DNA of 64,000 nt from Lineus longissimus. Lineage: Eukaryota > Nemertea > Pilidiophora > Heteronemertea > Lineidae. Positions 12,401-24,400 of this stretch are shown piece after piece. The notes beneath the pieces are model-generated. The model did no database searches. It was not told where the DNA came from and saw only the letters and a list, made by a program, of their open reading frames with translations. The first letter of the stretch is position 1. Every line of letters begins with the position of its first letter. Position numbers and translations under genes: made by a program. The stretch lies in contig NC_088314.1 of NCBI RefSeq assembly GCF_910592395.1, positions 18,015,998-18,079,997 on the forward strand, in the 5' to 3' direction.

Positions 12401-15400
12401 TTACTTCAAAAACTAGCTTCCCAAACAATTGTACAAATAAAATTCCTGAATTCAAGATTTACATTACAACCCAAAACCAATTCCATCTCATTTTGAAATC
12501 CATGCGCAAAAGTCTCATATCCAAACAGGAAAAAATAGAGGAGAGATGTGAAACCGCCACTGTGAAAAGGAAAGAAGTTAAGGTGAAACTATAGTGACTC
12601 CATTTTCCCACTATAGTGACTCCATTTTCCCACTATAGTGGCTCCATTTTCCCAATCTAACGAACATCAGAACTCTATCAAACACCAAAAATCCGACAAA
12701 ATATTGTTCGGAGGCCTTGTAGAAGGTGACAATGTCCTCGGAGTAACACTTTTGCAACTTGGTGGATTTTGGATGAGTTCTGGTGTTTCATAGTTTGGCA
12801 AAATGGATCCACTATAGTTTCAACTTAAAATGTGTTACTTGGAGTTATACCATCCCTGTTATAACGCTGTTATAATGAACTGGACCAATAAGGTTACTGC
12901 AGTTACATGTAATTAGAAACTAGGAAAACATTATAACTTTTTAAGTGCGCAGCAAATAATGTAGTTATTTCATGTTATTTCACCAAAAAGTTACGTTACA
13001 ATACAATGGTGTTATATGTAAATTCGTAAAAAAGTGGTTAAAAACTATGTTATGACAAGTTACTGTTTGGAAGCCAGCCGCCCCTTTTAATTTTTTTCTT
13101 GGTATTTTATCGTAAGAATATTCAAAAGAGATGCCCTTTATCTTTGATGGACAATTATATAACAGAGATGATAGCCTATCAAATATGGTCTAAACTACAA
13201 GCTATCAAAGACCCAAGTTCTTCTATATTTCTTCAAATCAAATTTGAATGGTATTTGCAAAGAATAGAACTGCCAAGTGATGTTCTTAATAGAGAGGTGT
13301 CCTGATTAAAGAGGTTGAATCGTACGGTCAAACAACCGGTCTGGGACCAAAACTTGTGGGTATCCTTAATAGAGAGGTTTCCGCAATAGTGAGGTTCTAC
13401 CGTACTGATACAAATTGCCTCATGATGAATTTATGTACAGTAGAACCACCCTAAGCGAACACGTCTCTGTTAAGGACAACCTCTCTATTAAGGACACTAG
13501 TTTTCATCCCAAATTGGTTGTATACATTCAATTTGACCCCTCTAATGAGGACACCTCTCTATTAAGGACAGCACTTGTCAGTCCCGAGGGTACTTGATAG
13601 AGAGGTTCTACTGTACAAGGTAAACTCGGGTCTTTGATAGCGTAAGTTTTAGCAGATGTCCCACGAGTCGTTCTGGGATGTTACTCACAGACGCTGTTTT
13701 CTTTGTGGAGGAGGGGGGTGGATGGGAGGGCGTGGAATTACTATCTTGAGAGAAACTGGCGTCCATAGGCGTGAACGCGTTGTTAAATCCTTGTTGCCCG
13801 TACTGATCCTGATCAGGCAGGGACGACATCATTGAGTCCTCGTCGTGTTGGAATAGCTCCTGTTTGTATGGTTCCATCGACACCTTCATCAGGAGGGGGG
13901 AGGGCTCCTGGGATGGATAAAACAAGCCGTAAGAACAGGCCGCGAATCCCTGATAGGTTTTCACATCAGAGAGACCTGACGTTCTTGCAGGGCTTGACAA
14001 ATCAGTCGTGGTAGTTCAGATTGAGGGACTTTTCCCACAAAATCTGTTTGATATTTCAAAAGCATTCCAAAGGACTTATTCTTCCTAAATGTATTCACAA
14101 TCAACGCTTTTTACAGATTCCAAGATTCGTTATCATATATCTAATTTTTTTTATTTCTGATTTCTTTTCATCATACTTCCAAGGACTTCTATTCTTTCTT
14201 CCATGAGTAGTTCCACAAAATATTTCTGCAGGATCATTTTTGTTAGTATTGTCATAGATAAACATCAACTCGAACGTCAAGAATATAAAAAGTCAACAAT
14301 GAACAATTAAAAAATCAACAAGGCAACAACCAAAATATGGCTTTCAAATGTTGGTTGTAGGATGCTCTCCTGGTGGTGAATCACATGTTTATCAGTTTTG
14401 GTCTAAAACAGCTCCACCAGAATCTTTCGTGCTGTCGAAAGATTTTTAAAGGGTCAAAGGCACTCCATTCAGTTCCTTTCGTCCCGCACTTACACCAGCC
14501 ACGAAGGATAACAGCGCGTCTCTTGTGTCCCGTAACTCATAGCTTAATTCAAATCACCACCATGAATTTTTACCAAGCCCAAAGTCCGCAAGCGAAATTT
14601 CCACTGGAGTTTCTAAAGGTGATCCTCATCTGAAATTCGACTTGCGAACACACAGTGATTTCTGCTATTTCACTAGAGTTTTTTTTGGCAAATCTCGTCC
14701 GAAAATCAACCTGGTAATGGGAGGTGATTTCCGCTACAGATAGCTCTCCATCGCATGCCTGATTTGTCAAACCCTGCAAATAATACCACCCAAAAGCTCT
14801 CGTCTTTAACCCATCTGTTACCCAGGAGTTAATAACAAATCATATGCCACAGCAGAACCGCACTTGATTTCAATGACTTTTGATACAAATACTGGACCCT
14901 TTCTAAGGGAAGCATGACACACCCTTAAATAAGGGTCCGGAGTGACTTTTTAATAGTGCGCACAGTACCTGGAAGCCCTAGCACAGAATATGTCATGCTA
15001 GGACGCTTGTTCCGTGGAGTGGGCTCCTAGATCATTCATCCATACCTCTGCAACATTTTTGTCACCAAACGTATGAATTCTATGGCAATCTAAAGCGCTG
15101 CGTTAACCTGTGTTATTGTCTCTGCAGCCTGAGATGAGGCCAAGAAAACATGGCCATTTTATAACCAATTGGTGGCTGCATTCCAACCACAGTCGTCACA
15201 TCACATTGTCAAGGTTCTGTAACAGCGACAGTCTAGTCTGCCGCGTAAACGCGCACAGCGATGACCTGGTCTGGTCTGTGCCAATGAAACGTGCAACGTC
15301 ATTCAAGACGCGCTGTGCGTTGTGATGCGATCTGGTCAAGTTAGGTTTGGTACTGTGCAAATTGCCCCTACAAACTCTGATCTTACATTCATTGTGGAAT

Positions 15401-18400
15401 GTGCAGTGTAAAACACAAAATGTGGAGGAAGGCCTTATCTTCATCAAAAGTCATCAAAGGATTGAGTTTGTATCTGTTGCGGCATATGAGTACCACCTGT
15501 CACCGAGGTGCCCCCAATGGCAATTTACAAGCGCTACATTAGAAATCGACACGCAGTTACTGATTCCATACCTCTTCTATCAAGTATGCGAGAGTGTAAA
15601 ACTGGAATTGCAAATAGAGTGGTTTTTTAGAGGAGAATTCAGTGGATCTTTTTAGACTCATATGTGACCCACCACGACAAAATGAGTCGCATGTCGCACA
15701 GAAGATGAGCCTAAAATGACACCAGGACATAATAGAAGAAATTGATGTACTCAGATGTCAGAAAAGGCAGACAACAGTGAAATGAACAACCAGTCCGTCT
15801 CAACCAGTCAAGCTCGGAGCGACATGCGACTTTTTTCGTCATGGCGGGTCACATGTAACGGGGTTATTGCCATGATTAATACAAACCCGAATGAACCATA
15901 TCATTGCAGTTTTAGCACAGGAATTTAACTACAGTCCAAGTCACAATTGACATCCTTCCTGCTTCGGTCAGTTACGCACAACATACGCAGGAGTTGCATG
16001 CCAATGACGCACCAGTGACACGCTTCTCTCTCAATGTTTTGCGTGTATTACCTGAGACCTATGAGCTAGGTAGTGCATCAATGGCATGCCAATGACACAA
16101 ATTTAGGGACGTCAATTGAGATTTGGACTGTACTTTACTACAATGGACCGGTATTTCACCAGTCCAGTGCATTTTGCAAACGTCTGCTTATTTTTCTACA
16201 AATTTATGAATCGAAATTTAAATTCCAGTATGTGCAAAGGCAATGTGTGGCCTGTCCAAAACGATCTGTAGAGAAAAATATTAGAAATAAAAAATAACAT
16301 CTCTGAATGAAACATCTTACCTTTCTGGGTGTGATGGGTTTCCTGAAGAAGTAGATCTCATCGTCACAGACACGCGGCGACAACTGAAATCGCTGGAACG
16401 AGAAACAAACAAAAATAAAAATCTATTAAATTGTTCATTCGTACAAATTTCAACTGTTGCTGGATTTTATTCTTACCCACTTCACCATGGTGGGTTGATA
16501 TTTCGAATAACGATCTCATGATGTCATGGTGAAACACAAGACGCAATGCACGGCCTTAAGTCAGTCACAAATGTTGCCGTAGAAAGCTAAAACGAACCAA
16601 ATCATATCTACGAACATCCTGCAGCAAAGTTGTCAACAAAATTTCTACACAAAAACACTTGGATCTATGCAAGCCTTAAAATAAACTTTTCCCATCCCGC
16701 CCCGCCACAAAAATATTAGAAGACCATGAGCAGTGTAATTAGGAGCAGAGTAATGCCCTATTAATTGTAGACAGAGTGTTTAACATCATGTGATTGTCCT
16801 TTGTCCCGGGTCAGCCCAAAAGCAGGGCTCCAGGCAGACTTGTCCAGTTGAGAAGGAGCCTTCAATCTGAGACAGGATTCACTCGGAGATGTGGTTAGCG
16901 TTGACTCGGAGAGGTGGGCAACCCTCAAAAAGGTTGTTACTGACTCGACGGGGTGGATACCATCAATACCACAACACAATACAGGTCAACTGGACTGGTC
17001 ACTGTACAAGTTTATAACAACAGACATGTATTATTAAACTGTCACACCATTAAGACCAAAAAGGTGACACACTAAATTTGAAAGAGTCTCAAACAGCACT
17101 GTAAGAGTGTAAGTCCATTCAAACTGCACTGCCCTTCATTACTGTAACCACATTGAACATCTAAAGTGGCTCAGAAACTTTGTATTTGGCTGGTCATTCC
17201 CGCCAAAAAAAATTAAAAAAGTTTTGGGTTTATAGTCTGTTATCATCTGCGATCATCCGACTTTACACGTTAACCCCGGTCTGTCCTGAAACCTTCAGTA
17301 GAACTCAGATGAGCTGCTCAACCAGCGCTACAATCTGTGCATTTTTGACCGGTACCCATTGATACACCTGGGTGCAGAGAGGCAAGTGAGACAAAGACAC
17401 CTGCCTACAGTCTCACGCCGACAGTGGGGATCGAACCTGGGATCTCTTGACTACTAGTCGAGAGTCCCAGCCACTACACCACAGCGGCCCCACACTGGTC
17501 TATTCATGCTGCCATTTACGTAGAATGACGTCAGTCGCGGCCCGGCCAGGAGTCAAACTCACAATCTCTCCATCATGAGCCCGATTCTCTTCTTTGGCGC
17601 TACCTCTGCCCCTATATAGTAGGTCAGCTGTATTCTTCAAAGCATTGGTAGGAAAAAATAATGTCAACGACAATTAAATGGATGTAATTCCATAACGACG
17701 AAACTGAATAACTTAATCAACAGAACTGATGCCCGAAGTGACATCACAAAACAAGACAACTGTACGACTAAAATAATGAACACCAACTAAATACCGTCGA
17801 AAGGGGAGGTGTGGATGGCTAAAATGATGGAACATAAGCTTACAAACAAACCACGCCAGATTATTTATTGGGTTAATTCCAGGGCATTTTCATGCAGTTT
17901 TACCCCTACTGTACCAGCAAGTTTCCACAGAGATGACAAAGGTCATAACACTACGCACACTATCAGATCGTTTGTTTTATCCACATTTCAGAGCTGGATT
18001 TAAAGGGTAACTCGTGTAAAAAATTTCACCACACAATGTTTCAGCTGTTTTTGACAAATGACTACGTCACTTTCTCATAAATCGGTAAGGTTTTCGAACC
18101 GAAATGCACATTTTCTCGAAATTGATGGTTTGATCCCGCCCGGACGGCTCGCTTCGATGCCGTTTTTCGTTGATGACGTCACAACATGAACATTTTCGCG
18201 GTCGCGGTGGTTTACAATCAGCGATTTTATAATAAATCTAATCAAAAATGGAAAATTTGAGCTTTACATTTGTGATCAACAATTAAAAACGGACGTATTT
18301 CCGCAAAGTTGTAAATCACATCATAGTATCACTTTAATTTCAATGACCACAGTATACAATGCAGTGGCAAAATGTAGGCGAAACTGGGTGTCTGTTGGGC

Positions 18401-21400
18401 CGAGTTGGGGCGGGTAAGACCTGATTGGATCGCCGAAATATCCTAGCCCCGATCTTCAAATCCCCACTCACCTTGAGGCCTTTCGATATTTTTCTGATGG
18501 CTCTTTCCTGGTCAAGATACTTTGATTCACATAAAAACACATCATTTTCGTTGTACTCGATAGGGCGACCTGAAAATAGAATCACATAACATTCACATCA
18601 CGCGCAAATGATCATTCCGACAAGAGATGTTTCTAAATTAAAGTGTTTTTCTAAGCCCCTGATATTGACAAGTAGGTGTTTAGATAAGATGTATCGAAAT
18701 ACCTCCTTAGCTGCAGAATACTCTGTTTTTATGCTCAAAAACAGTGAAATCTTGAAGATTTTTGAGCCTTTTTGTCTGGGGGCTTTTTATGGCTAAATTG
18801 TTCCCTAAATAGTTCTGCCTTTTTGAAATCCTGGCTTAACCCTTTGAAAACAAAAGGTATTATGATCAAGTGGCACTGAATAGAAAAGCGCGAGCTTAAT
18901 TTTTGGGGAACCCCGCAGAGTTGTAAAATGCGGAATCTAACCCAGTAGAACGGAACGAAGTACGCTGTTGTTGTGCAGGTGCTTGCCATACGGCAAGATC
19001 AGGCATAAAATGTGGTGACATCACGCTCACAGTACATCAAGATCAGCGTTAGAAGGGTTAAAAAACTCAGGCAAGAAGCAGACATACTTACTTGTGCAGT
19101 AATCTTTATAAGGCAGCACCATACACTTGCCCATGACGGCCAAGATCGGCGTAGTACTCTCGATGGAGCTACGGAACACCTCCCTCTTATAGAATAGCCT
19201 CGTCGGTGCATGTTCGACGTCCGTCGGCTGCATGAACCACGGGCCGTGGAAGTACGAATTTCCGACCTTGTCAGTCCATAACTTATCGATCCGTGCAATG
19301 AACGGCCTGTTGCTGTTGGACCGCACGAAAACCGAGTCGCCGAGTTTGTAGGCCCCCTGCGGCAAAACGATTTGTTCGAAATATTGACATCCGTCATCTG
19401 GGGTGTCTTCCTTCTTTTCGACGAGTACGTTTTGCCTCTGTTTGTCTAGCACTGGTGGCAGGCCGTCGTTGTCTTCGACAATCTCGCCTTCTTTGTCTGC
19501 GCTGACTTTGTTGGCGAACACGGAGGCCACACGAACGGGAACCAATGGGATTTCGCGAGGAACGAGCTTGACGTCATTCTTTGGCATCTGCCACACCTAC
19601 AGGAGAAAGACGTTTTTTAGACGATGTCAACGAAATGTTTTTGGCAGAACTTATATGTTTCTGATGACAACACTAGTGTATAGTACCCCCAGGTATATGG
19701 CACGGCTTAACCTGCCGGCCATGAGGGAATTCCTTCATGGCCGGCGGGTTAAACCGTGCCATATACCTGGGGGTATGTACCTGGGGGTACTATACATCAT
19801 TCCCCCCTTCGGACAGAGATGGATCGTCCGCGATCCTACTTAGCGCTTCATGCGTCTCAGTACCGAACTACAAATCCAGAGCTCGCATCGCGTGGGAAGG
19901 TCTGCCAGATGTATTGTACGCGCCGGTCACCGATCCAAAGGTTGACCGCGCTCAACGTTGCTTAACTTCCACTCTGGGGCCAACGCGCCAACCACTGGAT
20001 CATAAAGGAATTCCCTCATGGCCGGCGGGTTAAGCCGTGCCATATACCTGGGGGTACTATACAACTAGCTTCTCTGCAGCAGGTTTGGCAGTCAACTCAC
20101 TATCCTGAATCTACAGTAGAACCTCTCTATTATGGACACTCTTGAAACTGACTGTTGCTGTCCTCAATAGTCTACATAAACAGAGGCATCTGCTGTACTT
20201 ATAAATCAACTTACTTTGATTTTCTTGAAAGCCTTCTGCTTGATGGAGTATCTTGATTCACAAACAAAAACATCTTTTGCTTCAAAGCCCTGAAAAAAAG
20301 ATGGTATACAGTCATTTTGGCCCATGAGCATTTAGACCCAGGTTGTTTTGGCCCTCGGTGATCAGAGGGTGTTTTGGCCCATGGTCATGATAATATCTTT
20401 GGTACTCACCTCTGGTTTCATCTTGTAGTAATCCTTTACTGACATGATGAAGCACTTTCCGAGGACTTTAGAGAGTGGGGAACTGTCATAGAAATCCCCC
20501 TTGAACACTTCCTGTCAAGGAAACAAACATAGGTAGCTGATGAGGCATGTCATATGTTGTTAATTTCAAATGTCGTCATATGACGTCATGCGGGACTAGC
20601 TGCATGGGCCAGCAAATGCCGTCACAACACTTGTATGGATCTCGTTGGGTGCCTACACCACTTAACACCACAAAACATTGTTAAAAAGTTTTTTCACAAC
20701 AGTATTTCAACTCTGGAATCACTGTAAACAGGGAAATGTTTGCAATTTTATTTCATGCCCAAACAAAAATGCATTGAAAAACTGAAAAATTTAATTGAAA
20801 AGATTTTTCAGTGTTCTCCAATTGCTATATCAAAACTATGCCAAAGATGAAATTTCACAAAACCACAAACAAGAAATGTACAACCATGAATACGTACTTC
20901 CCAGTTAATAGTATAACAGAACTTGCACTTAAAGGGTAACTCGTGTCAAATTTCACCATATAATGTTTTAGCTGTTTTTGACAAATGACTACGTCACTTT
21001 CTCATATATCGGTAAGGTTTTCGAATCGAAATGCACATTTTCTAGAAGTTGATGGTTTAATCCCCCCCGGACGGCTCGCTTCGATGCCGTTGAAATTGCG
21101 CTACGCCGACGACGTTTTCGTTGATGACGTCACAACATGAACATTTTCGCGGTCGCGGTGGTTTACATTCAGCGATTTTATAATAACTCTAATCAAAAAT
21201 GGAAAATTTGAGCTTTACATTTGTGATCAACAATTAAAAACGGATGTATTTCTGCAAAGTTGTAAATCACATCATAGTATCACTTTAAAGAGCTATCTTT
21301 CAAAACCCGCATAAAGTACATACCTTCTCCAAGAACTTGCGCGTCGCAACATGATATGTCTCATTGGGTCTATAGAACCAGCTGGCGTAGACCATTGGTT

Positions 21401-24400
21401 CACCGTTCTTGTCCTTCCACAGTTTCTCAACACAGATGAGATGAGGTTCGATGAGTTTCTTGTCCCTGGGCTCGAGGTAGACGAAATCACCCACTCGATA
21501 GGTCTCACCCTTATGCTTGAAACTCTCTTCTGCACCTTGCTCGCCCTGGAAGTTGGATGCATAAAAGTTAAGATGATTTAGGGCCCCTGGAAACCTGTTT
21601 TGGAAAATCCCTTTTTTACCCCTTTTTCAAATCTTGTGAATAAACGCCAAATATGCAAATGACACATCAAATGTGCTGTGTTGAATTGGTAAATACAGTA
21701 GAACCTCCCATAGCGGACACCTCTCTATTAAGGACACTACTTTTGGTGCCAAATTGGTCGTTTCCATTCAATTTGACCTCTCTAATCATGACACCTCTCT
21801 ATCAAGGACAGCACTTGCCGGTCCCGAGGGTGTCCTTAATAGAGAGGTTCTACTGAACACCAAATTCTGGGTTTATCACCGACAAATTCGTTATTTGAAA
21901 AGGCAAATTTATTCGGAGCAAATTTTGTCTTGTCGGTTTTTTTAGCAGGAGAACTGAAAGGGAGGGAGATTGTTGTTGCAGTGAAAAAATTTGCAGGGAG
22001 CAGGGAGGTAGTTATGATAAAACAGCGAGAAAGGATTTTTAGGGTTTTTGAAGTGTATAGTACCCCTGGTTTGGACCTGGAATAAACCGGGTGGCCTGAA
22101 TCCAACTTGGCTTACGAAAAGCTTCATTGAAAATAGCTAGGGTTACCAAATCTCAGGGAGGAGGTATGCATTGAGTTGAGTGCAGTATTCCATCTCATAT
22201 GTTCAGGTGTAACCAACTAGAGTCATAGGGATTGAGGTTGAACGATAGAAATTGGAGATAATTTAGCAGTATGCATTATTGCGGGCCAGTAGTGCACTAC
22301 ACAGTGCACAGACCCGGTACATACCGGGTGCGTTAGTGAAAGAGTTAATAGAGAGGGTGAGAGCACACATGCTGAAAAGTGCACATGCTAAGAACAGTAA
22401 CTATCCATACATTCAACCATTGACTCACTGGTTCTGTCTTCTCATTCTCCAGCCTCTCGAGCTCCTCCAGCTTCTGTAGCTTGACCTTCTCCTCATCCTC
22501 CTTCATCTCCAGGGGGAGCTTCTCTTTACGTTCGGCCTCCAATTCAGCCTGAAAGAAAACGCACGGTAATTAGCTAACCTCTACATTCAGTTGCTAAATC
22601 CACACCATATTGCAGGGTAATTAGCTAACCTCTACTTTCAGTTGCAAAATCCACACTGAATTGCAGGGTAATTAGCTAACCTGTACTTTCAGTGGCAAAA
22701 TCCACACTGCATCGCAGGGTAATTAGCTAACCTACTTTCAGTGGCAAAATCCACACTGCATTACATGGTAATAAGCTAACCTGTACTTTCAGTTGCAAAA
22801 TCCACACTATATTGCAGGGTAATTAGCTGATCTGTACTTTCAGTTGCAAAATCTACACTATATTGCAGGGTAATTAGCTGATCTGTACTTTCAGTTGCAA
22901 AATCCACATTGCATTGCAGGGTAATTAGCAAACCTCTGCTTTCAGTTACAAAATCCACACTGCGTTGCAGGGTAATTAGCTGACCTTTACTTTCAGTCGC
23001 AAAATCCACACTGCACTTCAGCAAAAATATATAAGATGAGCGAAATATGGGCAAAGAACTTGTTCTAATTTAGCCCTCATATGTCTGGAAAACATTCATT
23101 TCTACTTAAATTTCCATTTATCAAGGGTTCTAGTTCTCCCCACCTTTCTCAGATTTCTAGATCTGCCACATTTGTTGACGAACAGCGCAGTAGCAGACCT
23201 TGTTTTGTAGAAAGAAACCAAAGAAGAAAACGTTAAGAACTCCGTACCTGCAGATGTTTCTCCGTGTAGCTCAGTGCCGGGGTCAAGAGCACCTCTCCGT
23301 TACGACACAACTCATCGCGGGTCTTGATGAAGTGGAGCTGTAAATCGACTGCATCTTCATATACCTGGATGAGAGGGAGAATAACGGGAGTGATGGATTT
23401 GTTGGTGGAGGCGTGACAAGGGGGATTATCTTAAAAATCGCTGTTATTTATTAGGATTTGTCAATCAATGCTGTTGAGCCTCAAGGTCTTTAAGGGACAA
23501 CTTGGGCATGGGATTTAGGTAGCCAGGATGATAATGCCCCTGCTTGCCATCATGCCCCGCCACAAGTAGCCTCACATTGAAACTGATCTCAAATAATGAC
23601 TTCCCTAGTGTTGCAAGTCGGTATTGGACATGGTTTGTGACTTGCAGGGATGATGGCGGTTACATATAGGCCAAACAACAAATTATACACTTAACAGTCA
23701 ACGCACCTGTGAATCAGTTCGGCTCATCTTTCTCGCTTCACTGAATAGCGTGAACATATCCTCCTGGAATCTATCCATTCTGCGGTAACGGCCCTGGAAA
23801 TAATAGGTGGAAAGTTGGAAAATACATCGAAGTCAACATTTTAGTTTTGTAAATTTAGTTTCGATTTTTCATGAGGTTGAACAGTGCAGATATCTTTCCT
23901 CCACAAGCCACACTTAGATGTTAGTGAGCCGACAAGTCAAAGGGGAGGAAATTTAAAACAGTTGTCCCCAAAAATCTTGCACGGGCACAATGAGATATGA
24001 TTTGACGAGATCTATTTGATACCCTACCTTGTTGAGATTCTTTTTGATTTGGTCCAGGGTCATTGGTTTCCTGTGACGGAAGAAAAAACAGACATCATAT
24101 TAACTGACAATCAAGAAATACAGGTAACCAAAAGTCTGTAGAGTGTAACTCAAGCGAGATGATTATGAGGAACTTATCCCTGAAATACCCAGTTCCTATC
24201 GAGTAGTGGTAAATAACTCACTTTATTGGCATGTTAAAAGGAGATCTTTACAACCAAATTGACAGAATACGTTAACACTTTCAGCACAATTCGAACTAGA
24301 TCTACAATCGATGTAATTTTTCCGGCCATAAATACCCCCTCCAGCCCCTTATTAGTTCTCTAAAAAGCTTCAACGTTAAAACAACACGAACATTTGTGAA

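Larger units (their letters stand above)
11013..13907 (-). other. PBRM1: PBRM1 linker and HMG box (exons 30-32)
   Basis: Residues 1383-1575. Exon 30 starts with EPSPLL, conserved in polybromos, then becomes a Ser/Gln/Asp-rich linker unlike anything I recognise. The HMG box starts at KKKHVPSGYIVFAGECRKKI (exon 31), continues with SFGDISKIVGTK and ends in WRNLPKAEKEKFEDRAKRIA (exon 32). This is the DNA-binding fold expected here. After it comes a Gln/Glu helix and a Pro/Ser-rich tail. The exon 32 donor reads GTCAGT, non-consensus at position 3, but its phase fits the next exon. Confidence 0.93.
16321..19596 (-). other. PBRM1: PBRM1 BAH domain 2 (exons 27-29)
   Basis: Residues 1158-1382. Exon 27 (505 nt) is the largest and begins with the inter-BAH segment VPREIPLVPVRVASVFANK, a near-identical block in known polybromos, followed by an acidic linker. 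BAH2 shows YKLGDSVFVRS, RIDKLWTDK, HGPWFMQPTDVEH, FYKREVF, MGKCMVLPYKDY and, in exon 28, NDVFLCESKY. Exon 29 carries DDEIYFFRKPI, the conserved segment after BAH2. Confidence 0.95.
20215..22548 (-). other. PBRM1: PBRM1 charged coil and BAH domain 1 (exons 23-26)
   Basis: Residues 985-1157. Exon 23 is almost entirely Glu, Lys and Leu (a predicted charged helix). BAH1 then starts at YRVGDFVYLEP and shows the usual BAH blocks: EKLWKDKNGEP, WFYRPNETYH, the EVFKGDF segment, LGKCFIMSVKDYY and DVFVCESRYS. BAH domains mediate protein-protein contacts; in yeast Rsc they bind nucleosomal histones. The length and block order match BAH1 of polybromo. Confidence 0.95.

Noticed and set aside
19737-20033. 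98-codon ORF
   Set aside because: It lies wholly within the 5S-like SINE copy and its palindrome.
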